From Lachnospiraceae bacterium UBA3332 (GTDB lineage: Bacteria > Bacillota > Clostridia > Lachnospirales > Lachnospiraceae), in NCBI GenBank assembly GCA_002361095.1, contig DERU01000222.1:1-9766 (forward strand): a stretch of 9,766 bases of DNA, read 5' to 3'. Below are positions 1 through 5,641 of this stretch, in pieces. A model generated the notes under the pieces. The model saw only the letters and a program-made list of their open reading frames with translations, was not told where the DNA came from and searched no databases. The stretch's first letter is position 1; every line of letters begins with the position of its first letter. A program made the position numbers and the translations under genes.

Positions 1-6
1 CAATCG

Positions 7-14
7 CCTCCTTT
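7..14 (-). promoter_or_regulatory. Ribosome binding site of a minus-strand gene starting just off the left edge
   Basis: Read on the minus strand the window ends with AAAGGAGG followed by CGATTG, so six bases of spacer remain when the window stops. This is an ideal Shine-Dalgarno sequence and spacing, and a start codon should lie at the first bases beyond the edge. No coding sequence of that gene is in the window, so its product is unknown. Confidence 0.7.
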
Positions 15-41
15 CGATAACAGAGTCCTGTAATGCAATAT

Positions 42-50
42 AGTATATCA
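42..50 (-). promoter_or_regulatory. Extended -10 promoter for the gene off the left edge
   Basis: The minus strand reads TGATATACT, a TGn extended -10 with TATACT as the hexamer. It lies about 28 bases before the ribosome site at 7-14. The -35 region 17 bases upstream (about 65-70, TAGTTT) is poor, which an extended -10 can tolerate. The call rests on sequence match only. Confidence 0.45.
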
Positions 51-134
51 TGCAAATAATGGAAAAACTATAAAGTTGTATATGTCATCTCGGGACAAAA
101 GTTTTCTTATATCCTGTTCCCTTCTTCAGTGCCC

Positions 135-173
135 TATAATTTTGTGGTAAACGGGGAAGGAAAGTGGTATAAT
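135..173 (+). promoter_or_regulatory. AT-rich promoter region upstream of the phosphatase relic
   Basis: Two perfect TATAAT hexamers lie at 135-140 and 168-173, the second 34 bases before the ATG at 208. Neither has a convincing -35 at 16-18 bases. The second is the likelier surviving promoter of the relic gene at 208-285. Confidence 0.35.
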
Positions 174-207
174 CAAAAAACTGAATTTATGTCGCAGAGA
201 GATGTTT

Positions 208-285
208 ATGAAATTATTTGTTGCTCGTCATGGTCAGACAACATGGAATGTTCAAAATAAAGTATGTGGCATAACTGACTTATAA
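208..285 (+). pseudogene. Histidine phosphatase (phosphoglycerate-mutase-like) N-terminal relic
   Basis: An ATG with a purine-rich upstream stretch opens a frame of 25 codons reading MKLFVARHGQTTWNVQNKVC, then GITDL and a TAA stop. The RHG box carrying the phospho-accepting histidine (R7-H8-G9), the following QTxWN, and the CGxTDL substrate loop are the invariant N-terminus of the histidine phosphatase superfamily. Members are normally about 180-230 residues, so roughly 90% is missing. The frame stops exactly where families read TDLPLT. I found no recognisable continuation in any frame up to 470, which points to deletion rather than a point stop. It sits just upstream of the SRAP gene and cannot make an active enzyme. 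An alternative is a short leader peptide, but the family motif argues for a relic. Confidence 0.75.
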
Positions 286-310
286 GCCGGCATTTTTGTA
301 TCATATGAAC

Positions 311-319
311 TGTTATAAT
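311..319 (+). promoter_or_regulatory. Extended -10 promoter candidate for the SRAP gene
   Basis: TGTTATAAT is a perfect TGn-TATAAT extended -10. No clear -35 is seen. Transcription from here would give a leader of about 145 bases before the ATG at 471. The rest of 286-470 holds nothing else I recognise. I saw no clostridial or Bacillus LexA box (CGAAC-N4-GTTCG), so SOS control is not indicated by the sequence. Confidence 0.4.
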
Positions 320-470
320 ATTCATGATGGGGTATATTTTATCGGCGTTTCCTTTCGTGACAGAAAATACAGGGTGATCGCACCATGTAATAGGGAGCGG
401 GCGGAAACAGGTTAATGGATTTTTGGTCATAAATGTTACAGAAGATTGGATAACAATAAGGGGAAATTTT

Positions 471-1076
471 ATGTGCGGCAGATATTATGTGGATGATGAG
501 GCAGCCAGGGAGATGGAAAAGCTGGTTCGGCAGATGGATGAAAGGAAAAAGAAGGAGTCTTTACAGGCTGTAAGCAGGATGGCAGCCGGGGATATCTATC
601 CGGGGAAAGATGCGCCGGTGCTGTCCGGAAAAGATGGTTCTGTCTGCTGTGAATGGCAGCATTGGGGATTTCCCGGTTTTGAAGGGAAAAAGCTGATTTT
701 TAACGCCAGATGCGAGTCTGCCTTGGAAAAGCCCCTGTTCCGGGACAGTATCCTGCACAGTCGTATCGTGATTCCGGCCTCTTGGTTTTACGAATGGAAT
801 TCCCAAAAAGAGAAAAATATATTTTGCAGAAACGATATGTCCATTCTGTTCATGGCAGGGTTCTGCAGGCGGTATGAAGATGGGTGGCATTTTGTAATCC
901 TTACGACTGCGGCAAACGCTTCCATGAAGCAGGTGCATGACCGGATGCCGCTGGTCCTGGAGCGGCGGGAGATTACAGAGTGGATGCTGGATGATGCAAA
1001 GACAGAGGGCATTCTGCATAAAATACCCTGCCTGCTGGAGCGGAAAACAGATTATGAGCAGCTGCGCCTGTTCTGA
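471..1076 (+). CDS. SRAP/YedK-HMCES family abasic-site crosslinking protein
   Basis: This is a protein of 201 residues that senses abasic sites in single-stranded DNA. It shields them by forming a thiazolidine crosslink between its N-terminal cysteine and the ring-opened sugar. The start at 471 is chosen because SRAP proteins need cysteine at position 2 (MCGRYYV), exposed when Met1 is removed. An upstream in-frame ATG at 423 would bury it and has no good ribosome site, whereas AAGGGGA at 458-464 serves 471. The full catalytic set is visible: Cys2, Asn78 in FNAR, Glu108 in SWFYEW, and His156 in VHDRMP. Length fits the bacterial family (about 200-230). It stands alone on its strand between a phosphatase relic and marR, with no visible SOS operator. 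The family assignment is firm. The physiological role here is inferred from YedK and HMCES. Confidence 0.93.
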   Translation: MCGRYYVDDEAAREMEKLVRQMDERKKKESLQAVSRMAAGDIYPGKDAPVLSGKDGSVCCEWQHWGFPGFEGKKLIFNARCESALEKPLFRDSILHSRIVIPASWFYEWNSQKEKNIFCRNDMSILFMAGFCRRYEDGWHFVILTTAANASMKQVHDRMPLVLERREITEWMLDDAKTEGILHKIPCLLERKTDYEQLRLF

Positions 1077-1143
1077 AGCGTATTTCGAAGATTCAACTCA
1101 AGAGTGATGTCGCCTGTCTGCCATACCCTGCTCTACAGGAAAC

Positions 1144-1208
1144 ATAATAGCCGCCAAGCCGAAACATGATAGCAAGCTATTGACATGAAATTGAAAGTGT
1201 GCTATTAT
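1144..1208 (+). promoter_or_regulatory. marR promoter with nested inverted-repeat operator
   Basis: TTGACA at 1180-1185 and TATTAT at 1203-1208 are separated by 17 bases, a near-consensus sigma-A promoter. The predicted transcript starts only about 15-18 bases before the ATG at 1232. ATAGC-AA-GCTAT (1169-1180) is a perfect palindrome whose right arm touches the -35. ATAATAGC (1144-1151) is the exact inverse of GCTATTAT (1201-1208), which contains the -10. The two symmetric pairs share almost the same centre. MarR proteins usually repress their own promoter through such palindromes, so autoregulation is inferred. Confidence 0.7.
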
Positions 1209-1231
1209 TATAACCACAAGGAGGGGAAGAG

Positions 1232-1657
1232 ATGATAAGGCAAAACACATGTGGGGCAATCATCAAGCAATTGCATGATGAATTGGAGAAAAATGCAAAT
1301 AATGTCTTGCGTCCCCAAGGTTTAACAATGGCGCAGATCGGAATATTACTGGTGTTTAAAGATACTCCGGGGAACCAGTGTTCTTTGAAGGAATTGGAAC
1401 AGATCCTTCATGTGGCGCAGTCAACAGCGGCGGGAATTGTAAGCCGTTTGGAACAGAAAGGTTTGGTAGAAGGGTTTGGAGATCCGGAGGATAAAAGAAT
1501 CAAAATGGTGAGGATCACATCGGCGGGGGAAGAATGCTGCCGCCGGGCCGAAGCGAGCATGGCGGAAGCGGAAAAAAAGTTGTTATCCGGATTGACAGAA
1601 ACGGAGCGCAATATTTTTAGCTGTCTGCTTATGAAGGTTCGGGATTCTTTTCAATAA
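1232..1657 (+). CDS. MarR-family transcriptional regulator
   Basis: The protein has 141 residues, normal for a MarR dimer. The helical N-terminus (1-30) and C-terminus (about 105-141) would form the dimer interface. The winged helix lies at about 33-100. SLKELEQILHVAQSTAAGIV (51-70) is the recognition region, followed by RLEQKGLVE, and the wing carries the family D-x-R signature as DPEDKR (84-89). The start is set by AAGGAGGGG at 1218-1226 with a short spacer to the ATG. It probably represses its own promoter, which carries nested inverted repeats. MarR genes in this group often sit directly before a MATE exporter. Here the downstream exporter is broken (1885-2342), and a remnant of a second MarR gene lies between. 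The original ligand was probably a toxic small molecule, but nothing in the sequence identifies it. Confidence 0.92.
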   Translation: MIRQNTCGAIIKQLHDELEKNANNVLRPQGLTMAQIGILLVFKDTPGNQCSLKELEQILHVAQSTAAGIVSRLEQKGLVEGFGDPEDKRIKMVRITSAGEECCRRAEASMAEAEKKLLSGLTETERNIFSCLLMKVRDSFQ

Positions 1658-1658
1658 G

Positions 1659-1681
1659 TTCCGCCGCAGGGACGGAATTTT
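1659..1681 (+). terminator. Short intrinsic terminator after marR
   Basis: Two bases after the marR stop, TTCCGCC pairs with GG-CGGAA (one bulged A at 1672) around a GCAG loop, followed by TTTT. The stem is 7 pairs and the U-run is short, so termination may be partial. It would separate marR from the decayed genes downstream. Confidence 0.5.
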
Positions 1682-1735
1682 GCAAACCATACAGACAGCA
1701 TGCTATCAAAAGCTTGGTAACAAAAGGGAAGAGAA

Positions 1736-1872
1736 ATAATAGATAAAAATACATGCGGTGGCTTGCGCAGGCAGATGCCGCAGTATAACGCCTTGTTCAT
1801 ATACTGCCGCTATCCGGTTCAACCATGATGGAACAAGAATTTATATATTTTGCTGAGAAATTGCAGGAATAA
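1736..1872 (+). pseudogene. Internally deleted second MarR-family gene
   Basis: From 1736 the frame reads I-I-D-K-N-T-C-G-G-L-R-R-Q-M, matching the intact MarR N-terminus at 1232 (MIRQNTCGAIIKQL). The preceding AGGGAAGAGA resembles the ribosome site of that gene, but the start codon is ATA instead of ATG. About 60 bases on, in another frame, LSGSTMMEQEFIYFAEKLQE and a TAA stop at 1870-1872 align with the C-terminal helix of the intact MarR (LSGLTETERNIFSCLLMKVR). The roughly 100 central codons with the winged helix are gone. A weak TTGCAA-18-TATCAA promoter trace lies at 1680-1709. The N-terminal match is clear by eye. The C-terminal match is moderate. This is a dead gene that presumably once controlled the adjacent MATE exporter. 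Confidence 0.6.
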
Positions 1873-1884
1873 ATTGTAAACCGG

Positions 1885-2342
1885 CCCGCCTCCCAGGCGA
1901 TATTGGGCTTTGGAAGCGGTTTAAAAAGGTGATCAATTTTTCCCTGGTATTTTCTTTTATTTTAAGTGCAGGGTTGACGGGATTATGCTATTTGTTTACC
2001 GGTCAGATTGTCAGTGCTTTCTTAAACAATCCGGATGCATTTGGATACGCAGTACGGTTTGCAAGAATTTTACTGACCACCGGCTTCCTTTTTGGCGCTT
2101 TCTATGTACTGAGCAACGCGCTGCAGGCCATGGGTGCCGCAACACAGGCGCTGGTTATCAATGTCAGCCGCCAGGGACTGGTATATATTCCGGCCTTGTT
2201 TATTATGAAAGCCGTGATCGGTGTTACCGGTCTGGTATGGGCGCAGCCTGCGGCGGATTTGTTGTCTCTGGTATTGGTTATCGTACTTTATCTTGTGACG
2301 GTTAAAAAATGCAGCAGGACGCAGAAGAACACGTTGTGCTGA
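1885..2342 (+). pseudogene. MATE-family multidrug exporter, C-terminal remnant
   Basis: The long open part is 1911-2342, reading WKRFKKVINFSLVFSF and on through four hydrophobic segments to a TGA stop, about 143 residues. MATE exporters have about 440-460 residues and 12 helices, and this matches the last third. Conserved features are the cytosolic basic link before the helix (KRFKKVI), FLNNPDAFGYAVRFARI, and the LQAMGAATQALVINVSRQG stretch. A second piece, PASQAILGFG (1885-1914), precedes it in a different frame. So a deletion or frameshift joins the pieces near 1911. All earlier helices are missing, and the only possible start, GTG at 1929, lies inside a MATE helix and has no good ribosome site. 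It cannot transport. Its 3' end doubles as the terminator of the convergent XRE-TPR gene. Confidence 0.8.
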
Positions 2343-2360
2343 AACGGTTTTGCGTCCTGC
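2304..2360 (-). terminator. Intrinsic terminator of the XRE-TPR gene
   Basis: GCAGGACGCA (2314-2323) and TGCGTCCTGC (2351-2360) are perfect 10-base arms, extendable inward by a G-U and two A-T pairs. On the minus strand the hairpin is followed by TGC and a run ATTTTTT (2304-2310), giving a rho-independent terminator 17 bases past the stop at 2377. No U-run follows on the plus strand, so it is directional. It lies inside the last codons of the MATE remnant. Confidence 0.75.
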
Positions 2361-2376
2361 CGCAGAGACAGGCTGC

Positions 2377-3408
2377 TTATTGCGAGAGCAGTTCCTGCAA
2401 GCGTGCAATTTCCCGTTTGGGATGGTCAATGGCCTCCCCTTCCTGAATATCCCATTCGTCCCGGCAGATTTTGAGGACGCCTTCCCAGTCCCGGATGGCA
2501 TTGCCATAGTCTTTTTGGATTTCATGGAGTTGGGCCATGGACAAATAAGCATCCGTGTAGCGGGGGACGGGTTGGAGCGCCAGTGCTTTTTGGTAATAGA
2601 GAATCGCATCCTCATAGCGGCAGATGTGTGCGAGGCAGTCTGCCATGCACAGCTGGGCGAGCCAGTCGTTTGCAAAATCCGCCGCCATGGTTTCCCAGAT
2701 TTGCAGGGCCTGTGCCTGCTGGCCTTTGGCCCATGCGATATGCCCCTGGTAGAGTGGAATGCGGCAGGAATGATCCAGTGCGGACAGCTGCGATAGGACG
2801 GTTTCGGCTTCGCTGCACCGGTTGTCTGCGATCAGTTCGTCTAAGAGCCATAAATATCCCCTGGCATAACCGGGATTTCGGCGGACAAAGTCCTGATAAT
2901 AACGGATGCGTTCCGTGTGGGAAAACAAATGCCAGTCCGGCGATGTCCCGCGCTGGGCCTCACAGAGGTTGGAATGGTTTTGTTTGTTTTCCGGTTCCAA
3001 AAGCAGCGCTTCCTTTGCGTAATATTCTGCCAGGGAGGAATACTGCGCAGCTTTGTGGTTATAAAGCGAACTAAGCAGGGTGAGACATTTGGGCATGGAT
3101 TCTTTTTGCGCAAGCTTGGTCTGCAGAAAATTTTGTGCATACGTAAAATCCGCCTGCTCAATGGTACGCTGGGTCTCCAGCATATTTTCGATGCGCTGCA
3201 GATGCCTTTGGTCTGTCAGTTCAAAAAGTTCATCAATGGTTACGCCAAAATATACGGATATTTCGGGTAAAAGTTGGATGTCGGGCAGCGTAAGGCCGTT
3301 TTCCCACTTGGATACCGCCTGTGGGGATATGTTTAAACAGGCGGCAAACTGTTCCTGTGTGACTGCTTTTTGCAGCCGTAGGTTTTTTAATTTTTTCCCA
3401 AAGTTCAT
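2377..3408 (-). CDS. XRE-family helix-turn-helix regulator with TPR domain
   Basis: The protein has 343 residues. Residues 3-62 form a Cro/C1-type HTH: FGKKLKNLRLQKAVTQEQFA, then ISPQAVSKWENG (28-38), the strongly conserved recognition helix, and LPDIQLLPEISVYFGVTIDE, the common Firmicutes XRE tail. Residues about 85-343 are helical with TPR-like repeats such as DCLAHICRYEDAILYYQKAL and YLSMAQLHEIQKDYGNAIRD. TPR domains in such regulators bind peptides or partner proteins, but no partner is known here. The start MNFGKKL at 3408 is preferred over an upstream in-frame ATG at 3564, because the HTH normally begins within a few residues and AAAGGA sits 9 bases before it. The gene has its own promoter (3577-3604) and terminator. 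It resembles RRNPP-like regulators in layout but no membership can be proven by eye. Confidence 0.9.
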   Translation of the reverse strand: MNFGKKLKNLRLQKAVTQEQFAACLNISPQAVSKWENGLTLPDIQLLPEISVYFGVTIDELFELTDQRHLQRIENMLETQRTIEQADFTYAQNFLQTKLAQKESMPKCLTLLSSLYNHKAAQYSSLAEYYAKEALLLEPENKQNHSNLCEAQRGTSPDWHLFSHTERIRYYQDFVRRNPGYARGYLWLLDELIADNRCSEAETVLSQLSALDHSCRIPLYQGHIAWAKGQQAQALQIWETMAADFANDWLAQLCMADCLAHICRYEDAILYYQKALALQPVPRYTDAYLSMAQLHEIQKDYGNAIRDWEGVLKICRDEWDIQEGEAIDHPKREIARLQELLSQ

Positions 3409-3576
3409 TGTGTTGTGTCCTTTCCTGCATCGGCAATGTAAGATTGTATGTCGGGACGCTGCAGCATTCCGGGAGCGTGTGTGAAAAATCATTCGCGACG
3501 GCTGCATGCCCAACTTTGCGTGAGGTTTGTGACGCACATCCTGCAGAAAACAATTTTCAGACACGTTCTAAGAAAT

Positions 3577-3604
3577 AGGATAGCACATTTTACGCCTGTT
3601 ACAA
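3577..3604 (-). promoter_or_regulatory. Promoter of the XRE-TPR gene
   Basis: On the minus strand TTGTAA (3599-3604), 16 bases, then TATCCT (3577-3582) preceded by TGC form an extended -10 promoter with a fair -35. The leader to the ATG would be about 165 bases. GAAAA-CAA-TTTTC (3546-3558), a small palindrome just inside the transcript, could be an operator for the regulator itself. I saw no riboswitch-like structure in the leader. Confidence 0.5.
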
Positions 3605-3642
3605 TGACCGTGCGGGAAAGGCGGCTCTACCTGTGGTTGCCG

Positions 3643-4587
3643 TCAAAATGCATTCAGCATGCGTACCACTGTCTGCAGTTGTTCCGGTTTGACTTTATCC
3701 GGGAAACAGCCCCTTTGCACGCAGTCCGTAAAATAGCGGATTTCATTGGCGTATGCATCGCTTTTGGGAAGATTGATGGATCCGGTATCGCCCTGGCCGT
3801 CCTGGGAAAGGTCAAAAATTTGGCCGTCGTTTTGGTAAACCAGACATTTTCCGCGTTCCCATAAAAGCAGCGCATCTTCAAACTGGAAGCGGAAGCTTGC
3901 AGAAAAAGGAAGCGGTGCGGCATACCAGGAAGCTTCGGTATGGATGAAAAAGTCCGGGAAGCTATAGGTGGCGCTGATATAGTCCTGTTTCGGTGTTCTG
4001 GCCCGGTTGCGCGTAACATCACAGGGGGTTCCAAAAGCGTAGACAATGAAATCCAGGTCATGGATGTGGAGGTCATAGGGAACCAGTCCGCTCCTCTTTT
4101 CGTCCATCATCCATCCGTCCCAGCTCCACTTGGGATAGCCGCCAAGGCGTGCCATGGAGCCGGAAAGAAGGCGGCCGTATTTTTGGGTTTCATAGACTTC
4201 TTTTACGAATTCATATTCGGGCCAAAAGCGCAGTACCTGGGCGATCATGAAATGAACGTGCATACGGTGTGCCGTGGAATAGGCGCGTTCGATATCCTGC
4301 TCCCGCAGGGAAATGGGCTTTTCACAGATCACATGGATGCCCTTTTCCATGGCTTTTACTGCAAAATCCACATGGAGATAGGTGGGAAGGCAAATATCGA
4401 GAATGTCCAGTTTTTCCCTTTGCAGCATTTCCTCAAAATCCGAATAATGTCTTTTGCCCGGATAAGGCTCCAGACGTTCGGGACGGATGTCACAGAGTGC
4501 GACAAGTTCCGTGTCCTGCATGGCTTCCCATGCGGGAATATGTGCGCCGCTGATGCCGCCGACGCCTACCAGACCAACTTTTAACAT
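3643..4587 (-). CDS. Gfo/Idh/MocA-family NAD(P)-dependent sugar or polyol oxidoreductase
   Basis: The protein has 314 residues. The N-terminal Rossmann fold (1-120) opens with MLKVGLVGVGGISGAH, the GxGGxxG dinucleotide loop. An acidic residue ends strand 2 (CDIRPE, D33), favouring NAD over NADP. CEKPIS (88-93) carries the family catalytic lysine. The C-terminal sheet domain has PYDLHIHDLDF (170-180), the usual D-x-x-x-H site for substrate hydroxyls. The family oxidises or reduces ring or chain hydroxyls of sugars and inositols. The substrate here cannot be told. The start at 4587 is chosen over an ATG 15 bases upstream, because GAGGAGGAA lies at ideal distance and the Rossmann strand starts at once. 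It is the second gene of the operon with the isomerase upstream, separated by 104 bases containing a hairpin and a coding-like tail. Confidence 0.93.
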   Translation of the reverse strand: MLKVGLVGVGGISGAHIPAWEAMQDTELVALCDIRPERLEPYPGKRHYSDFEEMLQREKLDILDICLPTYLHVDFAVKAMEKGIHVICEKPISLREQDIERAYSTAHRMHVHFMIAQVLRFWPEYEFVKEVYETQKYGRLLSGSMARLGGYPKWSWDGWMMDEKRSGLVPYDLHIHDLDFIVYAFGTPCDVTRNRARTPKQDYISATYSFPDFFIHTEASWYAAPLPFSASFRFQFEDALLLWERGKCLVYQNDGQIFDLSQDGQGDTGSINLPKSDAYANEIRYFTDCVQRGCFPDKVKPEQLQTVVRMLNAF

Positions 4588-4612
4588 GGCGTTCCTCCTC
4601 AATCGTTATTGT

Positions 4613-4637
4613 GGACTGCGCGTTTAGGGCGCGGTCC
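4613..4637 (-). other. Intercistronic hairpin between isomerase and oxidoreductase genes
   Basis: GGACTGCGC (4613-4621) and GCGCGGTCC (4629-4637) pair except at one position (G-U if read on the plus strand, A-C on the minus strand), with a 7-base loop. No U-run follows on either strand, so it is not an obvious terminator. A role in mRNA processing or in setting the ratio of the two operon products is possible but unproven. Confidence 0.4.
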
Positions 4638-4701
4638 GTGAGAAAATATAATGGCGATAATCCCCTGCTTCATAGAGTGCGCCGGAGACGGTCAGGTTTT
4701 T
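4624..4701 (-). pseudogene. Coding-like tail in the -1 frame after the isomerase stop
   Basis: In the -1 frame relative to the isomerase, an open stretch reads KNLTVSGALYEAGDYRHYIF then SRTAP and TAA. It has no start of its own: a TAA at 4702-4704 closes the frame upstream. It begins exactly at the A7 run (complement of 4697-4703) where the isomerase ends YKKT-stop. Adding one A in the transcript or gene would fuse it as a C-terminal extension of about 24 residues. It could be a lost C-terminus, a slippage product, a relic of another gene or chance. I do not recognise the peptide. Confidence 0.3.
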
Positions 4702-5531
4702 TTATATATTTCGTCAAGGATGCTTTGCAGATAATCCCGGGACTGCAGGATGTCCTGTAACTGCTGTGCGCCGGAGATTTCGCGCTCAATGGTGACATGG
4801 GAATTGTATCCCAGTTCGTGCAGCTTGGCAAACAGCGCGCGGAAATCCACCTTTCCTTCGCCGAGGCGTGTTTCCTGTCCAAGGTCATGGCCGTTGACAG
4901 GATACCGTCCGTCTTTGGCATGCAGGTTGCGGACGTATTTTCCAAATACGTCCAACGCGTCCACAGGGTTTGCCTTTCCGTAAAGAATCAGGTTGGCGGT
5001 GTCTAAGTTAATACCGAGATTGTCAGCGCCTACGGTTTCAAAACAGCGCAGCAGGGTGACGGGCGTTTCCTGTCCGGTTTCAAACAGCAAAAACTGTCCG
5101 TTTTTCTCCAAATGCCGGGCCACCGTGCGGACCGCGATACAAAAGCTGTTGAAGTTGGGATCATAGGGATTTTCGGGGATAAAACCCATGTGGCTGACCA
5201 CGTCCGTGACACCCAGCATATGTGCGAAATCCGCGCCGTCGCACAGGTTTTGGATGCGCATCTGGCGGTATTCCACAGGCACAAGCCCCAGAGTCTGCTG
5301 GCCGTCATAAAAATCCCAGACGATAGGCCCCTCCCAGCCGCACCAGAAAGCGGAAACTTCAATGTGATACTGCTGCAGAAGATCTTTCAGCACGATGGCG
5401 TTTTCCTTGGTCCAAACGGCCGGATTCCAGGAAATAAGCTGACAGCTGCCAAATCCGTTCTCTGCCAAAACCGACAGCTTTTCGGAAATACCTTCCATGG
5501 AAGGCAGGGATACACAGGTTCCGATTTTCAT
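4692..5531 (-). CDS. Sugar phosphate isomerase/epimerase, xylose-isomerase-like TIM barrel
   Basis: The protein has 279 residues and spans a whole AP-endonuclease-2/xylose-isomerase-like barrel. The expected metal ligands are in order: Glu151 (FETGQE), Asp177 (NLDTANL), His204 (LHAKDG) and Glu249 (TIERE). His114 in VVSHMGFIPEN lies at the usual second-shell place. Such enzymes move a carbonyl or invert a stereocentre on a sugar or inositol derivative, often right after or before a Gfo/Idh oxidoreductase, as encoded next in this operon. The start at 5531 has AAAGGAGGT five bases ahead, close to ideal. It is the first gene of the operon, read from an extended -10 promoter at 5568-5576 and divergent from an AraC-type regulator that probably controls it. 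The exact substrate is unknown. The C-terminus ends at an A7 run with an out-of-frame tail beyond. Confidence 0.9.
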   Translation of the reverse strand: MKIGTCVSLPSMEGISEKLSVLAENGFGSCQLISWNPAVWTKENAIVLKDLLQQYHIEVSAFWCGWEGPIVWDFYDGQQTLGLVPVEYRQMRIQNLCDGADFAHMLGVTDVVSHMGFIPENPYDPNFNSFCIAVRTVARHLEKNGQFLLFETGQETPVTLLRCFETVGADNLGINLDTANLILYGKANPVDALDVFGKYVRNLHAKDGRYPVNGHDLGQETRLGEGKVDFRALFAKLHELGYNSHVTIEREISGAQQLQDILQSRDYLQSILDEIYKKT

Positions 5532-5567
5532 ATACGACCTCCTTTGTCTTGCATTTTTTTTACATTA

Positions 5568-5576
5568 ATTGTAACA
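5568..5576 (-). promoter_or_regulatory. Extended -10 promoter of the isomerase-oxidoreductase operon
   Basis: The minus strand reads TGTTACAAT (TGn plus TACAAT), 37 bases before the ATG at 5531, giving a leader of about 30 bases with the AAAGGAGGT ribosome site. The hexamer 17 bases upstream (5591-5596, TATGGC) is a poor -35. A weak -35 fits a promoter that needs an activator such as the divergent AraC-type protein. Confidence 0.5.
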
Positions 5577-5581
5577 TGGGA

Positions 5582-5602
5582 ATAGGAAAAGCCATAGGAA
5601 AA
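5582..5602 (-). promoter_or_regulatory. Direct repeats, candidate AraC-type binding site
   Basis: TTTTCCTAT occurs twice on the minus strand, at 5594-5602 and 5582-5590, 12 bases apart. The copies cover the -35 region and spacer of the operon promoter. AraC-family proteins carry two HTH motifs and commonly bind pairs of direct half-sites near -35, so this is a plausible site. Spacing and position are the only support. Confidence 0.35.
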
Positions 5603-5615
5603 ATCACACCGGTTT

Positions 5616-5632
5616 TGGTAATTTTTTTACCA
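5616..5632. promoter_or_regulatory. Palindromic operator candidate between the divergent units
   Basis: TGGTAA and TTACCA are perfect 6-base arms around five T residues. The palindrome lies about 50 bases upstream of the isomerase operon -10 and about 95 bases before the AraC-type start, where an operator could act on both units. Its protein is unknown. I could not place a convincing plus-strand promoter for the regulator nearby. Confidence 0.35.
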
Positions 5633-5641
5633 TGAAAGCCC

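Noticed and set aside
206..430. Minus-strand 74-codon open frame
   Set aside because: It runs opposite the phosphatase relic, has no ribosome site and no recognisable motif.
423..470. Upstream ATG extending the SRAP protein by 16 residues
   Set aside because: It would bury the essential Cys2, and the good ribosome site serves the ATG at 471.
561..1019. Long minus-strand frame inside the SRAP gene
   Set aside because: Shadow of a clearly conserved gene, with no ribosome site or family motif.
2070..2675. Minus-strand frame across the MATE remnant and XRE-TPR 3' end
   Set aside because: It passes through the terminator and uses a shadow frame of the TPR gene. Low-complexity, motif-free translation.
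3409..3564. 52-residue N-terminal extension of the XRE-TPR protein
   Set aside because: The HTH family starts at MNFGKKL with a ribosome site. The extension has no conserved sequence and overlaps the predicted leader.
3940..4584. Plus-strand 214-codon frame opposite the oxidoreductase
   Set aside because: Antisense shadow of a well-conserved gene with no start signal.
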